The notes beneath the pieces were generated by a model. It searched no databases. It was not told the DNA's origin and was given only the letters and a program-made list of their open reading frames with translations. DNA of 64,000 nucleotides from Silurus meridionalis. Its lineage: Eukaryota > Chordata > Actinopteri > Siluriformes > Siluridae. Of the stretch, positions 1 to 35,832 are shown piece by piece. Made by a program: the position numbers and the translations under genes. Position 1 is the first letter of the stretch, and every line of letters begins with the position of its first letter. The DNA lies in contig NC_060899.1 of NCBI RefSeq assembly GCF_014805685.1, forward strand, positions 10,260,868-10,324,867, in the 5' to 3' direction.

Positions 1-1369
1 TAATACATCTGAGTTAGACTTTTTTATGCTACGGAGGAAGAGAAATTGATTTGGTCTTGGACATACTTAAAAATCCATTTTCAAGAAAAGCTAGACATCA
101 TGAGAAGAGGTCGGGCAACCCTGAAGCTAGCTAGCTTGTCTCAGCCCGGGAAAGGGTTTGTTCGCCACTTCCAGATCAGTGAATACCAGCGGTACCACTG
201 GCTTACAGCCTCTGGGGGCGCTGCAAATTATGAGTATGTATCTCTGGTATCAAGCCAAGTCAAGTCAAGTCCAGTCGAGTATGTTGTATTTTATTTACAT
301 GTTAATGTTTTTGTCATGTTATTAGAAAAATATTGATGCTGAACTAATCCAGATGATGTGGGTGGCACAGTTAAGGTTGTAGTGTAGAGGTTTGGAGTTG
401 TCTTAACTGGGTTTTTTGCTTTATTAAATGGTATTCCCCCTCCATATGTGAAATGCCTCTCTCTCTGTAATGCCACGTGTTGTTATATTGAGTTTTTGTA
501 TAGTATTGATGGTTTTTATAATTGTGCCATGATAGTGGTGGTATTAACAGGTGAATTAAGTCCCCACTGAAGGCCCAGGTACCAAATGCACGGCCCGCCA
601 CTGGTGGATACACATACTGAAGCAGTGATGAAGTTAATGAGATAATGAATTGAGTAATTAAATGAGTATTGAACTTTGATGAACACCTGTGAACAAGCAC
701 AGCCAAAGCCAAATATTATATCAACTGAAAATAAAACACATTAAATCTCTCAAAATGTCAGCAGAAGATGATTAAACAACCGCCAAAACAGCATTACCAG
801 CTTTACTTATTAAAAGCTCTAATTGAGATTTTCGGTGTTTAGGTGTAATTTCATTTGAAGTCACCATAATGGAGATCAGTGTTTGCTTTAGTGTTGCTCT
901 TGAACCTTCTAAAAAGTAGTTTTTGAAAAAATTAAACAAAACAAAACAGATCAATCTAATCACCATAAAACCGTCTAGTAAAAAGAAATGAATGAAATAA
1001 TATCAAAATAAAGCCAAATTAAGAAAAATTGGATAATTTATTCATGCTGCAATGCATGTTGGGAGGTTTGTTCTATTCTGGAATCCAGCATGCATTGTGG
1101 CATGAATGTTTGTTAATCACCATTCTTGAGTTACATGTGCTGATTTTTAATGTCTGTTTCTACGGCGCTATAGCACTTTTTTTAATCTTGATAGCTCATC
1201 AAGTTATCTTTAAATCATATTACTAACAAACAGAATTACAAATAAATTAACAAATTTTAAATGCTTTAATACAAGATACACAAATTTGTATGGTCCTATC
1301 AAGCAGACAAAAACATTAACATGATGAATAGGACATCTGGCTTTGCATGGTTAAGTGACATACAGCTGT
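1..1369. other. Intergenic or intronic DNA, no gene recognised
   Basis: AT-rich DNA left of the Tc1 copies, probably inside the large remaining intron of rapgef3. The block at 75-240 (ccattttcaagaaaagctag...) loosely resembles 16965-17025, and ggcccgccactggtg near 590 resembles a degraded repeat end. No rapgef3 exon was found here on the minus strand. Confidence 0.5.
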
Positions 1370-1525
1370 TAGGGTGTACTCAATTTTGTTGCCAGCTATT
1401 TTGACAATAATGGCTGTATGTTGAGTTATTTTTAAAAGGACAATACATTTATACTGCTATACAAGCTGCACACTGACTATTCTAAAATATATCCAAGTTT
1501 CATTTCTATAGTATTGTCCCTTGAG
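1370..1525 (-). mobile_element. Tc1-like MITE fragment
   Basis: The block gtgtactcaattttgttgcc through atagtattgtccctt is the reverse complement, with divergence, of 31770-31920. The sequence matches the terminal region of a Tc1-like family with a gtactcacttttgtgagata-type end. Only a terminal piece is present. Confidence 0.7.
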
Positions 1526-1825
1526 AATACAGGTGGAAAAGTAATTTTTTTCAGTAATTCAACTCAAAATTGTAAAACTTGTGTATTAAATAAATTAAAT
1601 GCACACAGGCTAAAGTAGTAATTTAAGTCTTTGGTTCTTTTAAATGTGATGATTTTGACTCACATTTAAACCCACCAATTCGAAATCTCAAAAATATTTG
1701 AATACTTCATAAGACCAATAAAAAAACATTTTTTAGCGAATTGTTGGCCTTAAGTAAAGAATGTTTCCGTATATGTTCTCAATACCTAGGGGCTCCAATT
1801 TTTTTAATTTGCTTTAATTACTGCC

Positions 1826-3156
1826 TCAATTTGGCGTGGCATGGAGGTGATCAGTCTGTGACACTGCTGAGGTGGTATGGAAGCCCAGGTTTCTTTGATA
1901 GTGGCCTTCAGTGCATCTGCATTTTTGGGTCTCTTGTTTCTTATTTTCCTCTTGTCTGGTCAGGTCTGGTGAGTTTACTGGCCGGTCAAGCACACCAACA
2001 CCATGGTCATTTAACCAACTGGTGCTTTTGGCAGTGTGGGCAGGTGCCAAATCCTGCTGGAAAATGAAATAAATCATCATCTTTGAAAAGCTGATCAGCA
2101 GAAGGAAGTATGAAGAACGGACGCTTTAAGGATGGATTGGAATGTAGTTAATGTCAACAGTCTCCTACACTGACTCAGGACTACTTTTCGCTTCTGATCA
2201 TCATCACTGTACCCAGCAACAAATGGACATTCGGTGCAACCCAGATCAGGATGGGTTCCCTCTTGGGTCTGGTTCCTCTCAAGGTTTCTTTCTTATGCCA
2301 TCTCGGGGAGTTTTTCCTTGCCACAGTTGCTCATCAGGGACAAACTTACTTACAAAGAACATATTTACTTTTAATCACCACATTATCTGTGAAAAGCTGC
2401 TTTGAGACAATGTTTATTGTTAAAAGTGCTATAGAAATAAAAATGAATTGAATTGAATGAAGTGCTCTAAAAATTCTTGGTAAACCGGTGCAGTGACTGG
2501 TTTTCAAAAAACACAGTGGACCAACACCAGCAGATGTCATTCCACTCCAAATCATCACAGACTGTAGAAACCTAACACTGGACTTCAAGCAACTTGGGCT
2601 ATGTGCTTTTCCACACTTCCTCCAGACTCTAGGACCTTGGTTTCCAAATGAAATACAAAGCTTGCTCTCATCTGAAAAGAGGACTTTGGAGCACTGGGCA
2701 ACAGTCCAGTTCTTCTTCTCTTTAGCCCAGCCAGGTAAGATACCTCTGACATTGTCTGTGGTTCAGGTTTGGCTTAACAAGAGAAATACGACAACTGTAG
2801 CCAAATTCCTTGACATGTCTGTGTGTGTTGGCTCTTGATGCCTTGATCCCAGCCTCTGTCCATTCCTTGTGAAGTTCACCCAAATTCTTCAATCGATTTT
2901 GCTTGACAAGCCTCTCAAGGCTCTCTCGTTCTCTCGTTGGTTGTGCACCTTTTTTTTCCCCACACTTTATCCTTCCACTCAACTTTCTGGTAAAATGCTT
3001 GGATACAGCACTCTGTGAACAGTCATCTTGTTTGGCAATGAATACTTGTGGCTTACCCTCCTTGTAAAGAGTGTCAATGATTGTCTTCTGGACAACTGTT
3101 AGTTTAGCAGTCTTCCCCATGATTGTGTAGCCTAGTGAACCAAACTGAGAGACCAT
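1826..3156 (-). pseudogene. Tc1-like transposase, fragmented
   Basis: The N-terminal piece (3156-2722) reads MGKTAKLTVVQKTIIDTLYKEGKPQ and SQSAVSKHFTRKLSGR, a paired-like helix-turn-helix DNA-binding region. The C-terminal piece (2080-1826) reads FQQDLAPAHTAKSTSWLNDHGV, holding the second catalytic Asp of the DDE triad (QQD). The middle is frameshifted and interrupted by a dispersed repeat, so no active enzyme is encoded. Confidence 0.85.
2148..2460 (-). repeat. Dispersed repeat inserted in the Tc1 relic
   Basis: Contains ctcttgggtctggttcctct, the complement of the gaggaaccagactcaaaag theme, and ends in gctgctttgagacaatgttt and tgaattgaattgaatg. Relatives occur at 11995-12790, 24685-24960, 30890-31090 and 42725-43020. 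It splits the transposase of the element around it. Confidence 0.7.
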
Positions 3157-3329
3157 TTTGAAGGCTCAGTAAAGCTTTGCTTGTGTTTTGAGTTGATTAG
3201 CTGATTGGCATGTCACCATATTCAAATTTTTTGAGATTTTATTTAATACACAAGTTTTACAATTTGAGTTAAATTCCTGAAATAAATTAACTTTTCCAGG
3301 ACATTCAAATGTATTGAGATACACCTGTT

Positions 3330-3732
3330 TTGTCTGATGAATTCCTTATAATGTTAGACCATGTGGATTGCCAGCACAAGCAGACGACACAAGTAAAATA
3401 CTGTCCATAATATTAGGCATGGTTTTAACGTCATTGCTAATCTATGTACATTATATTAGTTAAAACTTAGTTAAACTTGTTTTTGGGTAATAATGTAATC
3501 AAGTTATTCAGGATAATGTCCCAATGAAATAATTGTTAAATATTTATAAAAGAAAATCCATTAAAGAAAGATAAGAAGAAATGCTCATGCCAGTTACAGG
3601 ATTATCAGTCTAATTGTTAGCCATTTATTTTTCCATCACTTAGTGTGTTTATCTGCTATAAAGTTCTTACATAGGGTGTTACTGTTTGGATTCTTATCTT
3701 TGTGGTTTTGTGAGAGTTGTAATGGACCTCAC
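3330..3732. other. Intron of rapgef3 beyond exon 15, nothing recognised
   Basis: AT-rich sequence downstream (in transcript sense) of the last rapgef3 exon in this window. No further exon, repeat family or RNA gene was seen. Confidence 0.4.
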
Positions 3733-27591
<23,859 letters not shown>

Positions 27592-27860
27592 TTCCAGCCG
27601 GATCACATGGTAAAGCGAGCTATTCCGACAGAGTCCGATACTCTCTCACTCTCCCTGCTTCCCAGCGGAGGTTCCACAGCCCCGAGAAATTCATCCCGAT
27701 TCACACAGCACAGGTTCTGCGCGCCTCCGCCACCTGACGCTCCTCGGCGCGCGCGTGTGTGTGTGCGTGTGTCTCCGTGCGCAAGTAAGCCTACGCTCAA
27801 ACTGTGCAAATACCGACAGGAACAGCCCACTCATTCCTAACCGCCTCTTCAGGAACACAC
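27592..27860 (-). promoter_or_regulatory. CpG-rich putative rapgef3 promoter and 5' UTR
   Basis: A local GC- and CpG-rich island (for example ctcctcggcgcgcgcg near 27745) in AT-rich surroundings lies directly upstream of the minus-strand rapgef3 start codon. An in-frame stop upstream of the ATG supports this being 5' UTR. No TATA box was recognised, as expected for a CpG-type promoter. The call rests on composition and position only. Confidence 0.55.
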
Positions 27861-28149
27861 ACCCCCACATGACCGCTTGTGCCGTTAACAACAATAACAA
27901 CTGGGTACGACGCAGCAATGCAGTATATTGAAGTAAATAATTACAATATAGCAGCAAATAACAACAACTACAATAATAATAATTGTGTATAAAGTGTCCA
28001 TATGTGTCCAAACACAAGGCTTTGCAAGGCACGCCATTTTAATACTCAAAGACCAAAAGTAAAAACATTTTTCCTTCCTCTGCTGTAATCATAGGACCTG
28101 ATGCTCTAAAGTTCATTATTGCTGCTCACCTTATAGCAATGTAGATTAA

Positions 28150-28345
28150 ACCAGTTACATTTACAGCTCCAGACAACCTTATCCAGAACAACTTATAATT
28201 TTCTCAATCATATAATCAACATGCAGTTTGGGGTTAAGGGCCTTGCTCAAAAGACCAACACTGACATCCTAATGGTAGTGGGATTTGAACCCTTACAATC
28301 AGAAGGCCAACATGTTAACCACTGAGCAACCCTATCCCCACTTAA
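28150..28345 (-). mobile_element. tRNA-derived SINE with L2-like tail
   Basis: On the minus strand it starts near 28340 with a box-A-like gctcagtggttaac and a box-B-like gggttcaaatccc, internal Pol III promoter elements of a tRNA-derived SINE. It ends near 28155 in ctggataaggttgtctggag and tgtaaatgtaa, resembling the L2 tail. It is not a functional tRNA: there is no cloverleaf beyond the boxes. Confidence 0.8.
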
Positions 28346-28349
28346 AGTA

Positions 28350-29457
28350 AAAGTGGAACTATTTCATGTTAAAGTGCACTATGAGAACAAAAATGATGAC
28401 ATTCCCACCAAATGTCATTATATAATTTACCCTCTAGAGTGACATTGTGATCTTTGCTATATTTTAGATTAAGCATTTGTCATAAGTTGGCACTGTGTAA
28501 TGGATACTGTGGAGAATTTTTTACATTATATGTAGTGATATTTGTTCATGCACTTTTACTTCTCTCCATTTAGTATTTCTGTCAAACCTTTGTCAAATGC
28601 TAATCTTTCAAAGGCAGATCAGTTAGAAGACCAATCATGCAAAGCAGTCACAGACAGATTCAAGATAAACATTAATGAAAATGTATATAATTCAGAGTGT
28701 ATAATTCACATAGATATTGTGAGTCTATTTAAATATAGTGTGATGTGTGTGTAAATGAGTATAGGAGTACTCAGTCAATAACAGAATAATTGTGAGTGGG
28801 AGAATGTAAGGGTTTTGGATTTTGAGTCCGTGATGGCAATGTATGGAGGCCTCTTTGACTGCAGGGTATTTAAGTATCTGTTGTCAAGCAGCTCTGAAAG
28901 CCATCTTCTAACTTTGTCTTTTGAACTCATAAACCCTGACTTTGCCTCTTTGAAGTAATGGAAAAATCTGTTTTATTATTTTACGTGTCATTTTAATTAG
29001 CTTTCCAATGCGATAATATTGTGTGATGTAGTCACACAGCAGAGTCACACAATTAAGTTCTATGCCTTGTTTTGTTCCCTTGCGCCAGAGCCAACCTAGT
29101 GCCAACCCCCTGCCGCTTTTTTCGTGATCTCTTATCTGTACCTTGCAGCTGCCTGAACAAACCTCAGATAGGTTGAGGGAAAGGGGTGTGAGCATGTAAG
29201 AGGTTTGCCTGGATAATTTTTATCTCACAGAAATGTTTAAGAATGGAGGTAAATGATGGAATAAACATGAGAACCTTTCCACCTCCCACTCCATGCACTT
29301 TCACAATATTTCTCCATGAGAAAGAAATTCTATTGTATCTCTTGGAAAGTGACTTGCTAGTGAAAATGTGTGTCATAGAAACGATGAAGAAAAAGTTACT
29401 AATTAGTATGATCTGTTTCAATAATTTGATTCTGTACGAAAGTCTTAACTAGCTTAC
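28350..29457. other. No gene or repeat recognised
   Basis: AT-rich interval between the SINE and the candidate alternative rapgef3 exon. Short frames lack recognisable domains. Confidence 0.4.
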
Positions 29458-29537
29458 CTTGTCAGTTGATGTCCTCCTGAATTGTGCTAGTGCAGGCATT
29501 ATAAATGCATCCTCAGAAGACATGCCTTCAAAGGATG
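29458..29537 (-). other. rapgef3: Candidate alternative first coding exon of rapgef3
   Basis: On the minus strand this 80-nt segment has an acceptor (ccacattccag) and a strong donor (AAG/gtaagct). It reads MSSEDAFIMPALAQFRRTSTDK from an ATG at 29523 and ends in phase 0, the same phase as exon 1 at 27463, so either could splice to the exon at 21631. I infer alternative promoters or an alternative upstream exon. The intact acceptor suggests a further upstream non-coding or coding exon that I did not find. It could be a chance open segment; the splice sites are its main support. Confidence 0.5.
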
Positions 29538-29895
29538 CTGGAATGTGGAGTAATAAAAAAAAGAGAAAGAAAAATATATATTAAGAAATAGACCAATAAT
29601 TGCACACTAACAGTAGTTGATATACCACATGTCAGCCTCAGTCAACATGGTATTTCATTACTGAGAAGCATACATTCTCCTGTCATTTTGACTGTATATG
29701 TATCTTTGTTAGTCAGTCTCTATCTCTCTGCTCTGCCACACAATACACACAAAAGATCCTTTTCTGTTTGATTAGCTAAGCAACTGCACACTAATTCTCC
29801 AGCAGGCAATTTCCATATTTTTCTAAGATATGGAAAGTGCAAGGTGACAGAATGTGCATGAAATAAAATAAAATAATAGAATATGAAAATTAATT

Positions 29896-29896
29896 A

Positions 29897-29930
<34 letters not shown>

Positions 29931-29943
29931 ATTATTATTATTT
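29896..29943. repeat. (ATT)n microsatellite
   Basis: About 45 bases of ATT followed by a short GTT array. Confidence 0.95.
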
Positions 29944-29949
29944 TTGTTG

Positions 29950-32380
29950 TTGTTGTTGCTGTTATATACATAAATATATTTAACATTGCAGGAATTTAAA
30001 ACACACATATTAAGTGTGTTTTAAAAGTATTTGTTTAATTAAGTTAAAATCTTGTAGAAATTAATGCTAGGGCATGCACAGAAGAAATCTTAGAGCAAGT
30101 GTGTGCACAGTAGATGTAACTGGTCAGACATGTTTGTTCACTAATGCTGTTATGCTCTCTAATTAAAAAAATGTTTTATACAACTTGTGCAGCATTACAA
30201 AAAGTAACTGGCTAATCATACCGAGCTAGCTGAATTAAAAACGATTATTAGGATCAGTTAGAACAGTTTACATTTGGTTAAAACTTGTACTGCAACCAGC
30301 CAAATTGGGGAAAAGGAGTACAGAGGAAACAGTCCAGATTGGTTTGAGTTTCTAGGAAGGATAGGAATGAGTATCTCAAATGAGTCTCTCATGGACCTAG
30401 GCTCAAACAGGACTACAAGGAGTAGAACCTTGTAACTAAATTGCAGTTAATGATATTGAAAACTTTACATCATATTAGCAAAAGTACAGTAATTAGTAAT
30501 AACTGAATTTATAATAGTTTTACACAACTTAAATATTTGTTATTTTAACATAGTAGCTGTAGCATGCAAATAATTACTTTTAATTATTTACAATCCCTTT
30601 TCTATTTTAAGGTCTATTTAATTCTAAATCTATCTAGCTTCTTTAGGGCAATTGATCTATTTCGTCCCATGATTTCCTTCATTGGGGCTTTTTCCATGAT
30701 TTTTCTCTTAAATTAATGATGGCTATTTCCCACTATTTCCCACCCATCAGGCACTTTTGCTCTCTATACCAACCAGGGAGAGTGAAGACAATCACATGCT
30801 TCCTCTGAGGCACGTGAAACCAGCTGACTGTATAATTTTTTACTGTGGCACATGCACTGTCAGAGGCACAGGGAAAGACTGAGCATGAGCATTAATTTGA
30901 TTCACTTTTATTCATATAATGCTTTTAACCATTTTAAACAACACATTTAAAATATATTATCAGACAACAGCTGACATAGACTGAGATCTCTAATGAGCAA
31001 GCAAGAGGTGACTGTGCCCAGGACAATCCCCACATCAGAAAGGAAAATGGAAAGCCATCCTTTACTGGGTGACACACAGAACCTTAACCTTAATTATTAA
31101 TTGTAATTTAAATGATGTTCAGTATAAAAATACTGTGAAAAAGTCTTCCCTAGTAAATAGAGGAGTCCTTGTGTCCAGCAGCAGCAAGACTGTGAAGCTA
31201 TAAAGAAATCCAAATGTTTAGAGTGAGTTTTTTTAGGTTTGTGCTGCTGAAGTGTCAAATACCTTTGCAGGCAACTAAGGGAATTTATTACCACACATAC
31301 AAAATGAAAAAGTGTTTTGGGTGCAGAAATTCCTTCTTGTGACCTCCACAGGAGGAGCGTCATCACTTTGGTTCAGAACATCACAAGGTCAGCTTAGATC
31401 AGATAACATTACAGAGATAACATAATCCTTTCTTTGGGCTAAACTGGTATGCAATGGGCCACATATATTAACTGTCACAGGCATTAAAAGAAATGGGTTT
31501 TCACACATGAGGTAACCAGGAAAAACGTTATGCAAGCTAGAAGATAGTTCACTCAAAATCATTGATGATACTGAAAAAATAAAGATAAAAATATAGCATA
31601 CAAACAGACTACCGGTAGCTTAAATTTCAGGACCTGGGACAGATATTTATTACAACTATAATAATACCTACAGCACATTTTTGCAAATTTGCACATTTTT
31701 GATTCTGGGGAATTTAACATATAATGCTGTAACATTAACATTTAATTGCTCTTATGTCTCATATATAGTATCTCACAAAAGTGAGTACATTTCAGCAACC
31801 ATTTTAGTATATGTTCTGAAGGGACAATACTATAGAAATTAAACTAAAGTAGTCAATGTGCAGCTTGTATAGCAGTATAGATGTACTGTCCCCTGAAAAT
31901 AACTCAACATACAGCCATAATCAGCAGATAATAACAAACACAAATCAATCCTGGGAGAGAAGCAAGTTCTTGGATTGAAACCATTACATTTTAGCTTTGC
32001 GATGCTTAGGCTCTTACATACTCATATGTACAAACAGAACCCCCTCTGAACTGTATACAGTATTAGAACTGCTATCAGGAAGTATCTTTAATATTCATTT
32101 CGCTAATCCACAAAAAACAAGTATTCACACTTTTTATTTCATGCTATCATTCAGTATATTATAGCCACACTTCATAGAATATTATTTCATTAACAATGAT
32201 CTTAGTATTGATCTAATAAATTTACACAACCATCATACCTCATCAAACGTTCAGTTCCATCTCTAATGGAATCGATTACACAAAACTTGACCAGGTGCCT
32301 GAAATGCTTGTTTAGAGAGGACATTCTGCTACACTTTAGATATATTGTATCTTAACATATAAAAAAAATAATTAGAGTGA
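29950..32380. other. Intergenic DNA with repeat fragments
   Basis: Holds a dispersed-repeat fragment (30890-31090) and a Tc1 MITE fragment (31765-31925). No coding exon or RNA gene was recognised. Confidence 0.5.
31765..31925 (+). mobile_element. Tc1-like MITE fragment
   Basis: Begins with the terminal motif tatctcacaaaagtgagtac and continues through ataactcaacatacagccat. It is a divergent, oppositely oriented copy of 1370-1525. Confidence 0.75.
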
Positions 32381-32383
32381 AAC

Positions 32384-32515
32384 GTCACAAGGTTAAGTAT
32401 GTAACCCTTGTTCCCTGAGGAACGAGAGCTGCATCGAAATGCTTTGGGAACGCCTCGCCTTGTTCACACTCTGAATTATCGACACTCTTATATCTATTGG
32501 TGTACAATGCACTCA
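32384..32515. mobile_element. Putative DIRS-like terminal segment
   Basis: The sequence cccttgttccctgaggaacg and cgaaatgctttgggaacgcc resembles termini of fish DIRS-like elements. It may be the far end of the DIRS relic at 36730-38880, with the LINE inserted between. This link is inference. Confidence 0.4.
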
Positions 32516-34924
32516 CCCTTCGCCGTTTTTAAACCCGGACCCATGCTGGCCGAGAGAGATCCTGAGGGAGAACAAAACGTCCCGTACCAGCTTCCACGAG
32601 GGAAACGAGCCGGCGTCAGGAACAGGCTGAGGGCACGCGCACACCGCGCTCCCTTACCTAGTATCCTGTTAGCCAACGTCCAGTCATTGGAAAACAAGCT
32701 TGATGACCTCAAGTTCCAGAGAGACATTCAGTACTGCATCTTTCTCTGCTTCACCGAGACATGGCTGAACCAAGCGGTACCGGACCACGCTATCCAGCCG
32801 GCCGAGTTCTTCTCAGTTTACTGCATGGACAGAACACTGGAGTCGATGAAGTCAAGAGGAGGTGGAGTGTGTCTGATGGTGAACAACCACTGGTGCGACA
32901 GCATGAGCATCGTTCCTCTTTCACGCTCCTGCACACCAAACCTGGAACTACTGACCATCAAATGCCGACCCTTTTATCTACCTCGGGAATTCAGCTCGGT
33001 CATAGTCAGTGCCGTTTATATTCCACCTCAAGCGGACACGGACACTTTAGTATGGGATTTGCACGAGACATTAACTGTTCACCAAACACAGCATCAGGAC
33101 GCTGCGCTCATTGTGGTCGGAGATTTCAACAATGCCAACCTCAAGTGCACACTACCGAGCTTTTACCAGCACATCACCTGCCCCACCAGGGGCGAAAGGA
33201 CACTGGACCATTGTTATACAACTTTCAAGAACAGCTACAAGGCACAATCACGTCCACTGTTTGGGAAATCGGACCATGCCGCCATCTTCCTCATGCCTGT
33301 TTACAAACAAAGGCTGAAACAGGAATCTCCGCTTCAGAGGGAGGTTGCGCGCTGGACTAACCAATCGGTGGCCGCTCTGCAGGACGCTTTGGATGACACA
33401 GACTGGGACATGTTCCGGCGCAGCTCTGATGACGTCAACATGTTTACGGAAGCGGTTGTGGGATTCATCGGGAAACTAGCGGATGATACGGTGCAAAAAA
33501 ACACTATCAGAACGTTTCCCAACCAGAAGCCGTGGGTGGATAAAACCATCCGCGACACTCTGAGATCCCGCTCCACTGCCTACAACACGGGGCTCGACAC
33601 CGGGGACATGGAGGAGTACAAGGCTGCATCTTACAGTGTTCGCAGAGCGGTGAAGGATGCAAAGCGGCGATACGGGAGGAAACTAGAGTCACAGTTCCAA
33701 CATGGTGGCTCTAGGAGCCTGTGGCAGGGACTAAGGACAATAACGGACTATAAAACACCATCTTCTAAAATGGTGAATGTGGACGCTTCTCTGGCAGACG
33801 AGCTAAACACCTTTTACGCTCGTATTGAGGCTGCAGCTAACCACGCTAGTGGCGCTAGCGGCACAACCAGCGTGCACGCCGAGAGAGCCGGACAGGTAAA
33901 AACGTTCACTATCTCGGAGAATGACGTGAGGAGGGCATTCAAGAGAGTGAATACCAGGAAGGCAGCAGGACCAGATGGCATCACAGGTCGGGTTCTCTCA
34001 CTGGAACAGTTTGTTGTCCCCTCATGTTTCAAACAGTCCACCATTGTTCCTGTCCCGAAGAAACCCCAGCCCGCCTGCCTTAATCACTATCGCCCTGTAG
34101 CCTTGACCTCAGTAGTCATGAAGTGCTTCGAGAGACTGGTCAGAGACTTCATCACTGCATCACTACCAGACACACTGGACCCATTACAGTTTGCATACCA
34201 TCAGAACCGTTCTACTGAGGATGCCATTTCACATCTCCTCCACACTACAATCAGCCACCTGGACCAAAGAAATGGGAATTATACAAAGATGCTGTTTGTT
34301 GACTACAGTTCAGCATTTAACACCATAATTCCCTCCACACTCACCTCTAAGTTGGAGGACCTGCCGCTGTGTCAATGGATCTCTAACTTCCTGACTGACA
34401 GACCACAAGCCGTACGGGTGGGAAAACACACCTCATCCCCCCTCACCCTCAGCACTGGAGCTCCCCAGGGTTGTGTTCTGAGCCCCCTGCTGTACTCACT
34501 TTACACATATGACTGTGTGGCCACTTCCACTTCCAACTCCACAACCATCATCATGTTTGCTGACGACACTGTTGTGGTGGGTCTGATCTCCAACAACGAT
34601 GAGACAGCCTACCTACAGGAGGTTAAAAACCTGGAGAGATGGTGCCAGGAGAATAACCTTCTCTTGAACATCAGCAAGACTAAGGAGTTGATCGTGGACT
34701 TCAGCACAAAGCAGGAGCGGCCATACCAACCGCTAAACATCAGCGGGACTCCAGTGGAGAGAGTGGACAGTTTCCGGTACCCAGGTGTTCACATCACACA
34801 GGACCTGTCTTGGTCCTGTCATACCAACACCCTGGTGAAGAAGGCCCGGCAGCGTCTGTACCATCTAAGATGCTTAAGGGACTTTAAACTACCCTCTCAG
34901 GTGCTAAAGACCTTCTACACCTGA
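32408..34924 (+). pseudogene. LINE ORF2 protein: AP endonuclease plus reverse transcriptase, stop-truncated
   Basis: The 838-codon frame carries an apurinic endonuclease (LANVQSLENKLDDLK, FTETWLN, VVGDFNNANL, GKSDHAAIF) and reverse transcriptase (RKAAGPDGITG, HYRPVALTSVVMKCFERL, LFVDYSSAFNTI, TGAPQGCVLSPLLYS, and catalytic MFADDTVVV). Small in-frame losses occur after ITGRVL and after SKLEDL. TGA at 34922 cuts the frame; the C-terminus continues in the same frame (TIESVLTGSITSWFG), with another TGA near 34991, to 35251. The first residues (before about codon 80) probably translate flanking or 5' UTR sequence. A mobile-element relic, not a host gene. Confidence 0.92.
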
Positions 34925-35659
34925 ACCATTGAGAGCGTTCTGACGGGTAGCATCACTTCCTGGTTCGGGAACAGCACCATGCAGGGCAGATGAGCCCTCC
35001 AGAGGGTGGTGCGTTCAGCTGAACGTACCATCCACACCGAGCTACCTAACCTGCAGGACATCTACAGCACGCGGTGCCGGACCAGAGCCAGGAAGATTAT
35101 GAAGGACCTCAGCCATCCCAACAATGGACTCTTTTCTTTGTTGCATTCAGGGAAATGCTTCTGCTACCTGAAAGCGAACACAGAGAGAATGAGGAGGAGC
35201 TTCTTCCCGCAGGCCATTTGGAGTTTAAACCAGGAGACACCCAGGATCTGAAAACTGGATCTCAAAGCTGGTTACTCTCTCTCCATCATCACACTTCTGC
35301 ATATATTTTTCTTTTTTTTTCTTGCACTACAACACTTAAAACCCTGGACAGTCACTTTAACTGTGGACTTGCACGGCACAGTGCACTTTATACCTGTCAG
35401 GGATCCCCCTGCCATGCCTCCCTCGACCGCTGTCAGGGATTCATCCTGCCACGCCCCCCTCAGTACCTGTCACGCCAGGGCATTCTCACCCCACATCGTC
35501 ACATATCGACGCTGTGGATGTTGCGTCCGCCGGCGTCCACATCCGACGCCGAGGGTACCCTCTTCGCGTTGATTTTCGACGTACAGGGACGGGAAACCCT
35601 TCGCCGCCGACGAGATGGATGGGAGCCCCTGTGCTTCGCTTTTCAATGCAGATCGCTGT

Positions 35660-35705
35660 CCTATACACTTAATAATTTATTATCTATCATAATAAGTGTA
35701 TAGGA
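35660..35705. repeat. Small palindrome
   Basis: cctatacactta and taagtgtatagg pair around an AT-rich loop, within the spacer of the larger inverted repeat. Confidence 0.85.
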
Positions 35706-35742
35706 CTAATTTTAAAATTTCATAAAATTCTGAAGATGACCG

Positions 35743-35832
35743 TAACCCTAACCCTAACCCTAACCCTAACCCAAACCCTAACCCTGACCCTAACTCGAAC
35801 CCTAACCCTAACCCAAACCCTAACCGTAACCC
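35743..35832. repeat. Telomere-like (CCCTAA)n array
   Basis: About 15 hexamer units of CCCTAA, with variants such as CCCAAA, CCTGAC and CTCGAA, lie between the inverted arms of the LTR. TTAGGG is the vertebrate telomere repeat; this is an interstitial copy. Confidence 0.95.

Larger units (their letters stand above)
1530..3328 (-). mobile_element. Degraded Tc1/mariner transposon with long terminal inverted repeats
   Basis: Left arm aattgtaaaacttgtgtatt (about 1568) and right arm aatacacaagttttacaatt (about 3245) are inverted copies, and aggtg...aaaag (1530) pairs with cttttccagg...acacct (3327). Between them lies a minus-strand transposase relic broken by frameshifts and by another repeat at 2148-2460. 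Tc1 family by transposase and TIR organisation. Confidence 0.85.

Noticed and set aside
28270..28345. tRNA gene
   Set aside because: Only box-A- and box-B-like motifs are present and they lead into an L2-like tail, so it is a SINE.
32408..34924. 838-codon frame as a host gene
   Set aside because: It has endonuclease and reverse transcriptase motifs of an L2/Rex LINE, ends at a premature stop and has a LINE tail.
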